This document shows, piece after piece, positions 8,779-17,951 of a stretch of DNA of 64,000 nt; positions within the stretch are counted from its first letter, which is position 1, and each line of letters opens with the position of its first letter. The translations under genes were made by a program, and so were the position numbers. Origin of the DNA: Bacteroidales bacterium M7 (GTDB taxonomy: Bacteria; Bacteroidota; Bacteroidia; Bacteroidales; Muribaculaceae). The stretch lies in contig LUJR01000004.1 of NCBI GenBank assembly GCA_001689515.1, forward strand, positions 4,840 to 68,839. Direction: 5' to 3'. Under the pieces are notes generated by a model. It had not been told where the DNA came from, made no database searches, and saw nothing but the letters and a program-made list of their open reading frames with translations.

Positions 8779-9732
8779 ATGAAAAGGAAAATCACAATCT
8801 TGCTGCCTGCTTACAATGAAGAAGCATCTATAGGACTTCTTAAGGAGAAGATGCTTGAAGTCACTAAGCAAAATCCTGAATATGACTGGGAATTTCTGCT
8901 TGTCAATGACGGAAGCAGGGACAATACATTGCAATTGATCAAGCAACTGCATGCTGAGGATTCGCGCTTCAGCTATATCGACTTGTCACGCAACTATGGC
9001 AAGGAGATAGCGATGATGGCTGGATTTGATTATGCCACTGGTGACGCTGTGATTATAATGGACAGCGACATGCAGCATCCGATTTCCTCTATACCCGAGA
9101 TGATCAAATATTGGGAAGAAGGCTACCAGGATGTGTATGCCGAACGTAAGTCGTCAAAAGAGACTTGGTTTAAGCGTAAGACTTCCCAGCTTTATTATAA
9201 AGTGTTGCAGAACACCACCCGCATCCCCATCCAGCGTAACACTGGTGATTTCCGTCTGCTTGATCGTGTCTGCATCAATGCGCTGCGTGAGATGCGTGAG
9301 TGCCAGCGCAACACTAAAGGTATGTATTGCTGGATAGGTTTCCGTAAGAAAGGCATTCAATATGAGCAGCTTGAGCGCATGAACGGTACTACAAAATGGA
9401 AGTTCTCTTCGCTGTTGAATCTTGCCGTTGACGGCTTGACAGCTTATACGACGTCACCGTTGCGCATAGCATCAATCCTCGGAATTGTAGCGTCTCTGAT
9501 AGGCTTTATATACTTGATATACATACTTGTCAACACTCTGCTATTCGGAGACCCTGTAGCTGGCTATCCTACATTGATGGTGACGATACTTTTTCTGGGC
9601 GGAGTACAGTTGCTGTCGCTTGGCATCATCGGTGAGTATCTCGGACGTGTGTTTAATGAGAGCAAGAAACGACCTCCGTATTTTGTCAATACATATAACG
9701 ACGCTCAGGTTACCTGCAATCCAGACAAATGA
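8779..9732 (+). CDS. GT2 glycosyltransferase, DPM1/GtrB-like
   Basis: A 317-residue family 2 glycosyltransferase. The GT-A domain carries PAYNEE, VNDGSRDNT, and DSDMQHP near residue 95, the metal/nucleotide-sugar site. RNTGDFRLLDR and NGTTKWKFSSLLNLAVDG are typical of polyprenyl-phosphate glycosyltransferases. Two transmembrane helices follow at about 230-290 in the GtrB arrangement. Such enzymes transfer a sugar from a nucleotide donor to undecaprenyl phosphate on the cytoplasmic face. The stop overlaps the next start in ATGA, so it is translationally coupled to the GT87 membrane protein, the probable user of its product. Confidence 0.88.
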   Translation: MKRKITILLPAYNEEASIGLLKEKMLEVTKQNPEYDWEFLLVNDGSRDNTLQLIKQLHAEDSRFSYIDLSRNYGKEIAMMAGFDYATGDAVIIMDSDMQHPISSIPEMIKYWEEGYQDVYAERKSSKETWFKRKTSQLYYKVLQNTTRIPIQRNTGDFRLLDRVCINALREMRECQRNTKGMYCWIGFRKKGIQYEQLERMNGTTKWKFSSLLNLAVDGLTAYTTSPLRIASILGIVASLIGFIYLIYILVNTLLFGDPVAGYPTLMVTILFLGGVQLLSLGIIGEYLGRVFNESKKRPPYFVNTYNDAQVTCNPDK

Positions 9733-10901
9733 ATAAGATAAGAGATTTTTTCCGTCTGCCGGTATTCTCTGACTACCGCACCATTGCTATCCTATGGGGT
9801 GTGCTTGCTGTTGTAGCGGCTTTGACAAAAGGTGGATTGGATGTGCATCTCAATAATTTCATCATATTCCGACAGGTATTCTGGCATATGGTCGATTTTA
9901 AATCGCTGTATGCCTATTATCCCGAAGAATACAGCGATCATAATCTTTACGGACCGCTATTTGGCATCGTTATAGCTCCCTATGCTTTGATGCCTAAGTT
10001 TATCTCGCTTGTATGCTGGTTGCTGTCACTATGCGCGGTGCTATATGCAGCTATATTAAGGATGCCGCTGTCACATAAAGCCAAGATATTCATACTGTGG
10101 TATGTGTCTAATGAGGTGCTTGGGGCATTGTTTATGGCTCAATTCAATATAGTGATTGCGGCTCTGATTATCGCGTCATATACCGCGATAGACCGTGACC
10201 GGAATGGATGGGCTGCAATGTTTATCATGTTGGGAGCCATGACTAAGCTGTATGGCATCCTTGGGCTGGCGTTCTTGCCGTTCTCAAAGCATAAAATCCG
10301 TCTGATAGGATATTGTGCTCTATGGGGCGTGGCGTTTTTCGTACTCCCCATGCTCATTTCGAGTCCTGAATATATCATATCGCAGTATGACGAATGGTTT
10401 ACGACTCTTGTTGACAAAAACGCCCTGAATGAGAACGCCATCTACCAGAATATATCGTTCATCGGCATGACCCATAGGGTCTCGGGCATGCAGTTCAATG
10501 ACATGTGGATTTTGATTCCAGCAGCTTTGCTGTTTCTGTTGCCATCGTATCGCGTTAACCAATATGGTTACAAGGGTTTCCAATGGGCATTGGTGGCATC
10601 AGTGCTTATGGTGATAATCCTATTCAGTACAGGCAGCGAGTCAAGCGGCTACGTCATTGCTATCAGCGGTGTGGCGATATGGTATGTTACGGCACCGTGG
10701 AAACGCTCCACCGCAGATATTATTCTGCTGATATTCGCACTGGTGATTTCAAGTTTCGGACATAGTGATCTGATGCCCAAAATCATCAGAAACGGGCTGA
10801 TAAAGCCTTATGCTCTGAAGGCTCTCCCTATCACCATCATCTGGCTGAAACTTATATGGGAGATGCTGACCCGCGATTATAGACCTGTAGCAAAGTCATG
10901 A
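9729..10901 (+). CDS. GT87-like (DUF2029) integral membrane glycosyltransferase
   Basis: A 390-residue protein made almost entirely of hydrophobic helices, about eight to ten. The long first periplasmic loop with YYPEEYSDHNLYGPLFGIVIAPYALMP and the following ATKLYGILGL-type segment fit the GT87/DUF2029 polyprenyl-phosphate-sugar-dependent transferases. Such proteins transfer the sugar from the lipid carrier to an acceptor outside the membrane. It overlaps the GT2 gene by four bases (ATGA) and ends 3 nt from the convergent end of murF-alr. Confidence 0.7.
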   Translation: MNKIRDFFRLPVFSDYRTIAILWGVLAVVAALTKGGLDVHLNNFIIFRQVFWHMVDFKSLYAYYPEEYSDHNLYGPLFGIVIAPYALMPKFISLVCWLLSLCAVLYAAILRMPLSHKAKIFILWYVSNEVLGALFMAQFNIVIAALIIASYTAIDRDRNGWAAMFIMLGAMTKLYGILGLAFLPFSKHKIRLIGYCALWGVAFFVLPMLISSPEYIISQYDEWFTTLVDKNALNENAIYQNISFIGMTHRVSGMQFNDMWILIPAALLFLLPSYRVNQYGYKGFQWALVASVLMVIILFSTGSESSGYVIAISGVAIWYVTAPWKRSTADIILLIFALVISSFGHSDLMPKIIRNGLIKPYALKALPITIIWLKLIWEMLTRDYRPVAKS

Positions 10902-10903
10902 CA

Positions 10904-13399
10904 TTATTCGCGAAAATATACTCTCTTGACTCTCTGAGAGACTGATGTAAGAATCTCGTAGGGTATGGTGTCAAGAATTTCAGCTAACTCTACCGCAGTC
11001 ACATTATCGCCAAATATTTCCACTCTGTCTCCAGGTTTGATGCCCGGGCATTCCGTCACGTCAATCATGCATATATCCATGCATATGTTACCGACGGTGG
11101 GACATCTGTGACCATTGACCATAAATGAAGCATGACCATTGCCGAGATGACGGTCTATGCCGTCGGCATAACCGACAGGGATAGTGGCTATGATGGATTC
11201 CCGATGCAACAGTCCGTTGCGGTTATAACCGATGGTAGTTCCTGCCTGCCATTTTTTCACTGAGATGACCACAGTGTGTAGTGAGGATACCGGACGCAAT
11301 GCTGACATTGAGCCATCGTCAAGAGTCGGGATGCCATATAGCCCGATGCCTAATCTCACCATGTCATGCTGATGCTGGGGGAAGCGCACGATGCCAGTGC
11401 TGTTAAGTATATGCCGCATGATGTAGTGAGAAGGATAGGCTGCCTGTAACTCGTCACAACAAGCATCAAAATAATCAAACTGTGACTGGGTATAGTCATC
11501 CATTGATGGATTGTCTGCGGCAGCAAGATGGCTGAATATTGACTTCGGGCTGATTACGTTCTGACTCAGAAGTATAGCCTTTAAATCCTTTATATCCTCT
11601 TTAAGGAAACCGAGGCGGTGCATACCGCTATCTATCTTGATATGTACCGGATAGTCGGTGACTCCGCATTTCTCTCCTTCTTTGATGATTTCATCAAGCA
11701 TCTGGAAGTCGTATATCTCCGGCTCAAGCTGATAAGCGAAGAGGGCTGGATAGTTGACCACTTTGGGGTTCAGGACCATGATGGGCATGGTGATTCCGGC
11801 ACGACGCAAATCCACACCTTCGTCATGGGCTGCGACAGCAAGATAGGCTGCTCCGATACTCTGCAATGATTTCGCCAGTTCGTATGCTCCAGCACCGTAA
11901 GCACCGGCTTTGACCATAGCTACTATTCCGGTTTCAGGTTTGAGGAAACTTTTGAAGAAGTTATAGTTAGCGGTCATTGCATCAAGATTGACCTCAAGGA
12001 CAGTTTCATGCTGACGAGCTTCTAACTTCTGACCGATTACTTTGAAGTTGAAACCAGGAGCGCCCTTTATCAGTATCAGTTCGTGGTCAAAGTCGCTTGT
12101 TGACATTTCTTCCAGAAATGTTTCGGTCGTGGGGAAGAAACGGGTCTCGCATGAAAAGAATCTGCCATGCGCCGATATATCGTCACCGATGCCAATCAAC
12201 CTTTGGATACCTTTGCATTTCAGCAGCTCGGCAACTTTTTTGTACATCTGCGAAGCATCCTTGTTGTCTTCATGAATCAGATCGGAGAGGATGACAGTCT
12301 TTGACTGCTGTTCTGTACGCCGACGGTCCATGAAGTCAAGAGCAGGGGAGAGTGACTGCAGATCACTGGTGTATCCGTCAAGCAGCAACTGGCATTCGTT
12401 GACACCATCAAGCACTTCCAACCGAGTATCAATAGGTGACAGCTTAGCCAATCGCGGTTTGAGTGACTCTATATCCTTTCCAAGTGCCAGCAATACAGTC
12501 AGTACCAATGCCATATTTTTGACCGATAATTCATCGGCAAAAGGTATGACTATGGTATCGGTTTTTCCATCAAAATGGTATTCGATTTCAGTGGAGTCTC
12601 CCATGTTGACGTAGGCACTGATATAGACTTTTGCATCAGGATTGGTGAATGAAACTGACCATAATCTACCTATGCGATTTTGCATGGAACGGACTGTGTC
12701 GTTGACTACAGGGTCATCAATGTTGCATATTGCAATATCTGCGGTGTCAAACAAACGGCATTTTTCGGCAGCCTTTGCATCCATAGATGCAAACCCTTCG
12801 TCATGTTCGGTGCCGATATTCGTAAGCACTGCGATATTGGGACGGATCACGCTGCTTATGGGCTTCATCTCGCCATTGGTAGAGATACCAGCTTCGAAAA
12901 TCGCTACTGTATCCATGTCATCAAGCTCCCACACCGACAGCGGCACACCTATCTGGCTGTTGAAACTGCGGGGACTGCGTAATACCTCCTCGTCACTTTG
13001 CAGAAGCTGATACAGCCACTCTTTCACCGTAGTCTTGCCACGGCTGCCGGTTATGCCTATGACCGGTATGTCATAGCGGCTACGATGATACGATGCAAGT
13101 CGCTGCAATGCCGCAGTGCTGTCAGGTACTTGCAGGAAATTCGCGTCCGGATACAGCTGTGAAACCCCCGCGGGAATTTTCTCGATTACAAAATTCCTTA
13201 CGCCTGACGCATAAAGTGCCGGTATATATCTATGTCCATCTCCTCTTTTGGTCGAGATGGCAAAGAAAAGGCTTGTTTCGGGAAATACTAAAGAACGGCT
13301 GTCTGTGAGAAGATGGTCAATATGCGCTGCAGGGGCGGTGATTGACTGAGCCTGAGGCTTGAGTATGTCGCTTATTTGAGCTATGGTATATTGTTTCAT
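10904..13399 (-). CDS. murF-alr: Bifunctional UDP-MurNAc-tripeptide:D-Ala-D-Ala ligase / alanine racemase
   Basis: An 831-residue fusion of two peptidoglycan precursor enzymes. Residues 1-455 are a Mur ligase: the ATP-binding GSRGKTTVKEW near 118, then NIGTEHDEGF and the C-terminal Mur domain. Residues about 460-831 are a fold-type III PLP alanine racemase: MVKAGAYGAGAYE with the PLP lysine near 493 and TTIGYNRNG with the catalytic Tyr near 723. Fusing the two lets the D-Ala maker and the D-Ala-D-Ala adder be made together; it is normal in Bacteroidetes. The PLP motif has Gly-Ala-Tyr where most racemases have Asn/Asp-Ala-Tyr. It lies 37 nt downstream of the GSCFA gene in the same orientation. 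Confidence 0.96.
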   Translation of the reverse strand: MKQYTIAQISDILKPQAQSITAPAAHIDHLLTDSRSLVFPETSLFFAISTKRGDGHRYIPALYASGVRNFVIEKIPAGVSQLYPDANFLQVPDSTAALQRLASYHRSRYDIPVIGITGSRGKTTVKEWLYQLLQSDEEVLRSPRSFNSQIGVPLSVWELDDMDTVAIFEAGISTNGEMKPISSVIRPNIAVLTNIGTEHDEGFASMDAKAAEKCRLFDTADIAICNIDDPVVNDTVRSMQNRIGRLWSVSFTNPDAKVYISAYVNMGDSTEIEYHFDGKTDTIVIPFADELSVKNMALVLTVLLALGKDIESLKPRLAKLSPIDTRLEVLDGVNECQLLLDGYTSDLQSLSPALDFMDRRRTEQQSKTVILSDLIHEDNKDASQMYKKVAELLKCKGIQRLIGIGDDISAHGRFFSCETRFFPTTETFLEEMSTSDFDHELILIKGAPGFNFKVIGQKLEARQHETVLEVNLDAMTANYNFFKSFLKPETGIVAMVKAGAYGAGAYELAKSLQSIGAAYLAVAAHDEGVDLRRAGITMPIMVLNPKVVNYPALFAYQLEPEIYDFQMLDEIIKEGEKCGVTDYPVHIKIDSGMHRLGFLKEDIKDLKAILLSQNVISPKSIFSHLAAADNPSMDDYTQSQFDYFDACCDELQAAYPSHYIMRHILNSTGIVRFPQHQHDMVRLGIGLYGIPTLDDGSMSALRPVSSLHTVVISVKKWQAGTTIGYNRNGLLHRESIIATIPVGYADGIDRHLGNGHASFMVNGHRCPTVGNICMDICMIDVTECPGIKPGDRVEIFGDNVTAVELAEILDTIPYEILTSVSQRVKRVYFRE

Positions 13400-13436
13400 A
13401 GTGGGTATATGAGTCTGATGTTGAGAATGTCAGTAT

Positions 13437-14306
13437 TCATTTGACAATAGGTCTATGAAGAAGCCTTAAGGCAGCTTTTGCATTAGCCGAGCACTGGTTG
13501 ATGGTTTTATCCGACATGAACATATCGGCAAACATTTCGTAGATGTACTTGATGGCAACCTGTGACGGGTGCACCATATCCTCATCATAAAACCTGTAAT
13601 CACGCAAATCGTCCATCATGATTTCATATGCAGGGAAATATATGACGTTGTCATGCTTATCCTTTATATGGTCAATAGCAAGCAGCAAACTTGCTTTGCT
13701 GATTTGATTGGCATGTAGTCCGTCAGTCTTGTGTCTTATGGGGCTGACTGTGAATATGAACTTGGCATCGTTGTTGACAGATCTGACTGATTTAATCAGC
13801 CTGTCAAGAGATGCTTCCACCTCAGACGGAGACATCAGTATACGCTCAAAATCATCAGGATGCAGCTTATGGCAGTTGGCAACGACTTCACCGTTGGCTT
13901 TCCACGTGTACACATAAGATGTACCCAATGTGATTATCAGCCAATGGCATGCTTTTATTTTTTCATGACAATCATGGATTGCTTGATTGGCACGCATGAT
14001 TACGGTTTCAGGATTGTCAGAAGAAAATGCCGAGTGGAAATCAAGGCAATGGCATATACCTTGTGGATCTGTAACCAAATCCTTCTCAGTATAGTTACGT
14101 AGGGAGATGGCATTGCTGATGGAATGCTCTATGCTGAGTGGATTATAAAGCGTACCGAAAGGATTTACAGATACATCAAAGCCACATCGGAGCAGTCTTT
14201 CACCGATGTTGGTGGTGAAACAGGAACCGAGCATAATCAGCGACTGGTCTAACGAGATTTCACCCTTATGCCTATGGTCTATATCTATTTCAGTCCTGAA
14301 CTTCAT
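13437..14306 (-). CDS. GSCFA domain protein
   Basis: A 289-residue protein whose N-terminal GSCF motif at 27-30 (SLIMLGSCFTTNIGERL) names the family. It has the layout of an SGNH/GDSL-like hydrolase: the Ser/Cys-containing block I, ITLGTSYVYTW, and a C-terminal EDMVHPSQVAIKYIYE that supplies the Asp and His of a likely triad. There is no signal peptide. The substrate is unknown. It starts 7 nt after the PorE-like gene and is followed by murF-alr, so it probably belongs to one envelope-related transcript. Confidence 0.85.
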   Translation of the reverse strand: MKFRTEIDIDHRHKGEISLDQSLIMLGSCFTTNIGERLLRCGFDVSVNPFGTLYNPLSIEHSISNAISLRNYTEKDLVTDPQGICHCLDFHSAFSSDNPETVIMRANQAIHDCHEKIKACHWLIITLGTSYVYTWKANGEVVANCHKLHPDDFERILMSPSEVEASLDRLIKSVRSVNNDAKFIFTVSPIRHKTDGLHANQISKASLLLAIDHIKDKHDNVIYFPAYEIMMDDLRDYRFYDEDMVHPSQVAIKYIYEMFADMFMSDKTINQCSANAKAALRLLHRPIVK

Positions 14307-14312
14307 AGCTCA

Positions 14313-16295
14313 TCAGAACATGTCAAAATCGGTAGACAGTACTTGAAATTCTGTGCGGCGGTTAATCTGGTCGGCTGCGTCTTGATTTTCAGGTGACAGA
14401 GTGTTGACGAAATCCTCGTTAAGCAGTTGCCCCTCTTCAAATTGGGGATATGCTTTGTTGATACGTTTCGTAACGGTCTTCGGGCGTGATTTGCCGTAGC
14501 CCTGATATTGCAGACGACGTTTGTCGATGCCGCCTTCATCTATCAGATAGTCGACCACTGACTTGGCTCGGCGCATAGAGAGATCCATGTTGTACTCCTC
14601 TGTGCCATGACGGTCAGTATGGGATGCCATTTCAATGGTGATGTTGGGGTTATCACGGAGCATCTCGGCAAGTTCGTCCAATGCTTTCTTGGACTCAGGG
14701 CGCAGAGTGGCTTTGTCGTAGTCATAGAAGATATTTTCTACAATATTGGGCTTGCTGAGTGACGACAGGATGAAGTCTATGCTGTATTCGGCATCTTCTT
14801 CGGCATTATCGGCTGTAAACTCTTGCTTGGCATTGAGAAATCCTCTTGCTCCAGCCATCATGGCGTAGCTTACACCACGATGCAGCGGAAATGTAAACGA
14901 TCCGTCGGTTTTGGCTACGGTCTTCTGATTTGAACCGTCGTTTCCGACAATCCTGATGACTGCATTTGGTACCGGCTCGTCATCACGGTCAAGCACCCAG
15001 CCTGATATATTGATTTTCAAGTCAGGAAGCACAAACGAATAGATATGGTCATAGCCACGTCCGTCACCACGATTGCTTGACAGATATCCTGACTCGACAT
15101 CCGGTTTCTCATACGTTATGCCGAAGTCATCGCCTGACGAGTTGATGGGAGTGCCCATGTTGACGACATTCCATGTGCCGCTTGGTGTAAGTGTTGCTCT
15201 GAAAAGGTCAAGTCCGCCAAAACCAGGATGCCCGTCTGAAGCGAAAATAAGTATGCTGTCAGTCAGTGCATACGGAAATTTCTCATGCCCAGGGGTATTG
15301 ATTTCCTTGCCGAGATTTTCAAGAGAGCCGGCTGGTTCTCTAAGATTGATACGCCATATGTCATATAGTCCTTCTCCGCCGGGCATATCGCTGGTAAAGT
15401 ATAGAAATTCACCATTGGGGCTGACGGTCGGATGGGCGAAATTTGACAAGGTGTCAGCTGTGATGTCAAACTTTCTTGGCTCACTCCATTTTGCATCGGA
15501 TCTCTGTGACGTATAGATTTCCAGACTGGTTGGATTCGATTCCGAACGACGTGCCACTGTCAGATACATTGTCTGTCCGTCGGGAGAAAAGGAAGCTACA
15601 CCTTCGTCAAGCTGGTCATTGTTCAACTCGCCTTCGGCTGCCTCAGGTTTCTGCCACACACCTTGCTCATTCTGGTGCATAAACCAGATATTAGAGTTCT
15701 TCATCCCGGTGATGTCGCTCTTGACCTTACCTTTTACATGTTCATTAGTGGTAGTGTAGTAGAGCTGGGTGTTATCTCCTGGCAGAAACATCGGGGCGAA
15801 GTCGGCACGACGGGAGTTGATCAGTTTAGGTTGTTTGACCACATAGCGTGTATGTCCTTTCTTGTCAAGTCCCATTTTCGCACCTGTTAATCCGTTACGG
15901 GCGATTACGTCACCAGGCTTCATTTGCAGATATTCTTCGTATGCCTTGATGGCTGGAGCATATTTGCCTTCGCCATGCAGGCTCTGAGCGAGATATAGTT
16001 TAGCGAGCGTGTCGGGATATTCGTACCTTATGGCATTTTGAAAAGCAGCCGATGCCCGTGCATCCTGACCGAGGTGCATATAACATTGCCCCATCTTGTA
16101 TGCTACCATGCCGCGTTTGTCACGTTCTTCGCGTTTAGTCCACTTATTATAGAGTTTCCTGTATGTCTGTGCTGCATCAAAATATTCACCGCGAGCCATC
16201 TGCGCATCGGCGACAGACAGCTTCGGACCGCCGCAACTGCTTAATGTTGCTATGCAGATGGCTGATAATATTGTATATTTGACTAATTTAAGCAT
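14313..16295 (-). CDS. PorE-like lipoprotein: TPR, beta-propeller, CRD and OmpA domains
   Basis: A 660-residue lipoprotein (signal ending LSSC, then GGPKLS). Domains in order: tetratricopeptide repeats at about 25-130, a PD40 WD40-like beta-propeller at about 150-420 (ASFSPDGQTMYLT, PTVSPNGEFLYFTSD), a carboxypeptidase-regulatory domain at about 430-505, and an OmpA peptidoglycan-binding domain from about 525 (ASHTDRHGTEEYN, LSMRRAKSVVDYLI). This exact order is that of PorE, the outer-membrane lipoprotein anchoring the type IX secretion machine to peptidoglycan in Porphyromonas; related proteins exist in Bacteroidetes without T9SS. I chose ATG 16295 rather than the in-frame TTG 6 nt upstream. 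No other T9SS gene is visible here, so the PorE role is unproven. Confidence 0.82.
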   Translation of the reverse strand: MLKLVKYTILSAICIATLSSCGGPKLSVADAQMARGEYFDAAQTYRKLYNKWTKREERDKRGMVAYKMGQCYMHLGQDARASAAFQNAIRYEYPDTLAKLYLAQSLHGEGKYAPAIKAYEEYLQMKPGDVIARNGLTGAKMGLDKKGHTRYVVKQPKLINSRRADFAPMFLPGDNTQLYYTTTNEHVKGKVKSDITGMKNSNIWFMHQNEQGVWQKPEAAEGELNNDQLDEGVASFSPDGQTMYLTVARRSESNPTSLEIYTSQRSDAKWSEPRKFDITADTLSNFAHPTVSPNGEFLYFTSDMPGGEGLYDIWRINLREPAGSLENLGKEINTPGHEKFPYALTDSILIFASDGHPGFGGLDLFRATLTPSGTWNVVNMGTPINSSGDDFGITYEKPDVESGYLSSNRGDGRGYDHIYSFVLPDLKINISGWVLDRDDEPVPNAVIRIVGNDGSNQKTVAKTDGSFTFPLHRGVSYAMMAGARGFLNAKQEFTADNAEEDAEYSIDFILSSLSKPNIVENIFYDYDKATLRPESKKALDELAEMLRDNPNITIEMASHTDRHGTEEYNMDLSMRRAKSVVDYLIDEGGIDKRRLQYQGYGKSRPKTVTKRINKAYPQFEEGQLLNEDFVNTLSPENQDAADQINRRTEFQVLSTDFDMF

Positions 16296-16338
16296 ATGCA
16301 AGTGGAGTTTTGGGTTTGGAAAGAGGACTATCGGCTTG

Positions 16339-17187
16339 TCAGCCCTTATGATATTGGATTAGTCCGTCCATCGGTGAACGGATGATTTTAGCAATCGTAT
16401 ATCCGGCTTCGTCGGCAGCTTCATGCAGTATATCCTGATAAAAGAAAGCGATTGAACCGACAAAATTGACGGATGTATCATTATATCTACGGTAGTTGCT
16501 GACGTTACGCTTGAAAAACAGCTCAAATTGATGCTTTACGAGATGCCTTATTTCCGGTATGTCAAGATGCTCATGAAGAAACGGAGAGAGCGAGGCAAGG
16601 AACCGGTTGGGTGACGGGTCACGGTAGACTCTGCGTATGATCTTATGTGCATCAAGTTTGTACTGTGACAGAAATTCCGCACAGATATAATCAGGAAGCT
16701 GGTGCTTGAGCACATCGCATATGAGCTGCCTGCCAAGCACTGCGCCAGACCCTTCATCTCCGAGGATAAAACCGAGAGGGGAGATGTTGTCGATGATGGC
16801 TTCACCGTCATAATAGCATGAGTTGCTGCCGGTGCCCAGAATGCAGGCAATGCCTGAATGGCTCCCACACAATGCTCGTGCGGCAGAAAGCAGGTCATTG
16901 TTCACGTCTATGTCAGGACGGGGTCCTACTATGGGACGTATGGCTTCGCGCATCATGTCGGATATTTCACCAGGGATACATCCGGCTCCATAGAAATACA
17001 CCGTGCGCAATTCATCACGCCATGGCGATAATTCGCCCGACAGGTCTATCTCCAAGCGGTCTGTTATCTCCTCTTTGGTCAGCATGACGGGGTTAAGGCC
17101 TCGCGTGACGAAGCGCTTTATCACTGTCTGGTTGACAAGGAGACACCACTCTATTTTAGTGCTGCCACCGTCTGCTATAAGTATCAT
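16339..17187 (-). CDS. BadF/BadG/BcrA/BcrD-family kinase, N-acetylglucosamine-kinase-like
   Basis: A 282-residue ASKHA-fold ATPase. The phosphate-1 motif ADGGSTKIEW at 5-14, DVNNDLLSAARAL near 95, the GTGSNSCYYDG adenosine/phosphate motif near 117 and LGDEGSGAVLGRQL near 143 are the features of eukaryote-type GlcNAc kinases and bacterial MurNAc/GlcNAc kinases. It probably phosphorylates a cell-wall amino sugar in recycling. A -7 box, TAACTTTG (17192-17199, minus strand), ends exactly 4 nt before the ATG, so the mRNA may be leaderless. Downstream are the PorE-like, GSCFA and murF-alr genes. Confidence 0.82.
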   Translation of the reverse strand: MILIADGGSTKIEWCLLVNQTVIKRFVTRGLNPVMLTKEEITDRLEIDLSGELSPWRDELRTVYFYGAGCIPGEISDMMREAIRPIVGPRPDIDVNNDLLSAARALCGSHSGIACILGTGSNSCYYDGEAIIDNISPLGFILGDEGSGAVLGRQLICDVLKHQLPDYICAEFLSQYKLDAHKIIRRVYRDPSPNRFLASLSPFLHEHLDIPEIRHLVKHQFELFFKRNVSNYRRYNDTSVNFVGSIAFFYQDILHEAADEAGYTIAKIIRSPMDGLIQYHKG

Positions 17188-17191
17188 ATTA

Positions 17192-17199
17192 CAAAGTTA
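17192..17199 (-). promoter_or_regulatory. -7 box for the amino-sugar kinase gene
   Basis: On the minus strand TAACTTTG matches TAnnTTTG. With the usual distance to the start of transcription, the first base would be the A of ATG 17187. The spacing of 4 nt is the same as at the DUF4105 gene. Confidence 0.5.
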
Positions 17200-17216
17200 A
17201 CGAAAAAATCCTGTAT

Positions 17217-17936
17217 TTATGACATATCACGCAACACATCTAATGACGGTAGATTAAGCTTTGCAAAGTGTATGGTATAGTACTCTATCAATATATCTAT
17301 GGCACGATTGCGCACTGTGCGACAGTCGAGCACATGATCCATGGTGTAAGCAGGTGAAGCCATGCGAGATAATACCAGAAACGCTATCCGTGATTCTGAT
17401 TGCTCCAACCATGCATTATGGAGTGGGGGAGACATACGCCACAAGCCGTCATTCATATCAAAAAATGAGCCATTTCTATAACTGCCGATATCAGGTTGTA
17501 TGCCCATAAATCTGCTGAGACGGCATAAAAAACCGATATGGCTATTCATAGCAGCCGTGTCGTCCATGGCTTCCAATGCAAGAATCTCCTCCCTCAGAAA
17601 CTCAAACAATAGCTGGTCACCTGATTCCTGACGTAGAAGGGAGTTAAGAAAGTCTGCTAAGAAAATCGCTACTGCCGATTTCACATGACTTGAAAATATG
17701 CTCAGCGATGAACTCAATGGTCTGATATCTCTGAGATTAAAGATATCACGACCAGGTCGGATGTCTATTTCAGCATCTACAACCGAAAGCGGCATCAACA
17801 ATGCTCTGCGACGGCGAGCTTCCTTGCTTCCGGATGCCGATACAAGCACAGAAACCCTACCTCTCTCGGCTGTAAATGCCGAGAGGATAGAGTTTTTGTC
17901 ATTATATCTTACGGTACGTAACGCTATAAGTTCCAT
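17217..17936 (-). CDS. recO: DNA repair protein RecO
   Basis: A 239-residue protein with the N-terminal OB fold typical of RecO (ALRTVRYNDKNSILSAFTAERGRVSVLVSA within the first 35 residues, broken here for description) followed by the helical C-terminal domain with LADFLNSLLRQE and LEQSES. RecO loads RecA on SSB-coated gaps together with RecR. No cysteine cluster of the zinc-finger type is evident in the C-terminal domain. It is 15 nt downstream of the DEAD-box helicase gene and is probably cotranscribed with it. Confidence 0.9.
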   Translation of the reverse strand: MELIALRTVRYNDKNSILSAFTAERGRVSVLVSASGSKEARRRRALLMPLSVVDAEIDIRPGRDIFNLRDIRPLSSSLSIFSSHVKSAVAIFLADFLNSLLRQESGDQLLFEFLREEILALEAMDDTAAMNSHIGFLCRLSRFMGIQPDIGSYRNGSFFDMNDGLWRMSPPLHNAWLEQSESRIAFLVLSRMASPAYTMDHVLDCRTVRNRAIDILIEYYTIHFAKLNLPSLDVLRDMS

Positions 17937-17951
17937 AGCGTCATTTTGAGG

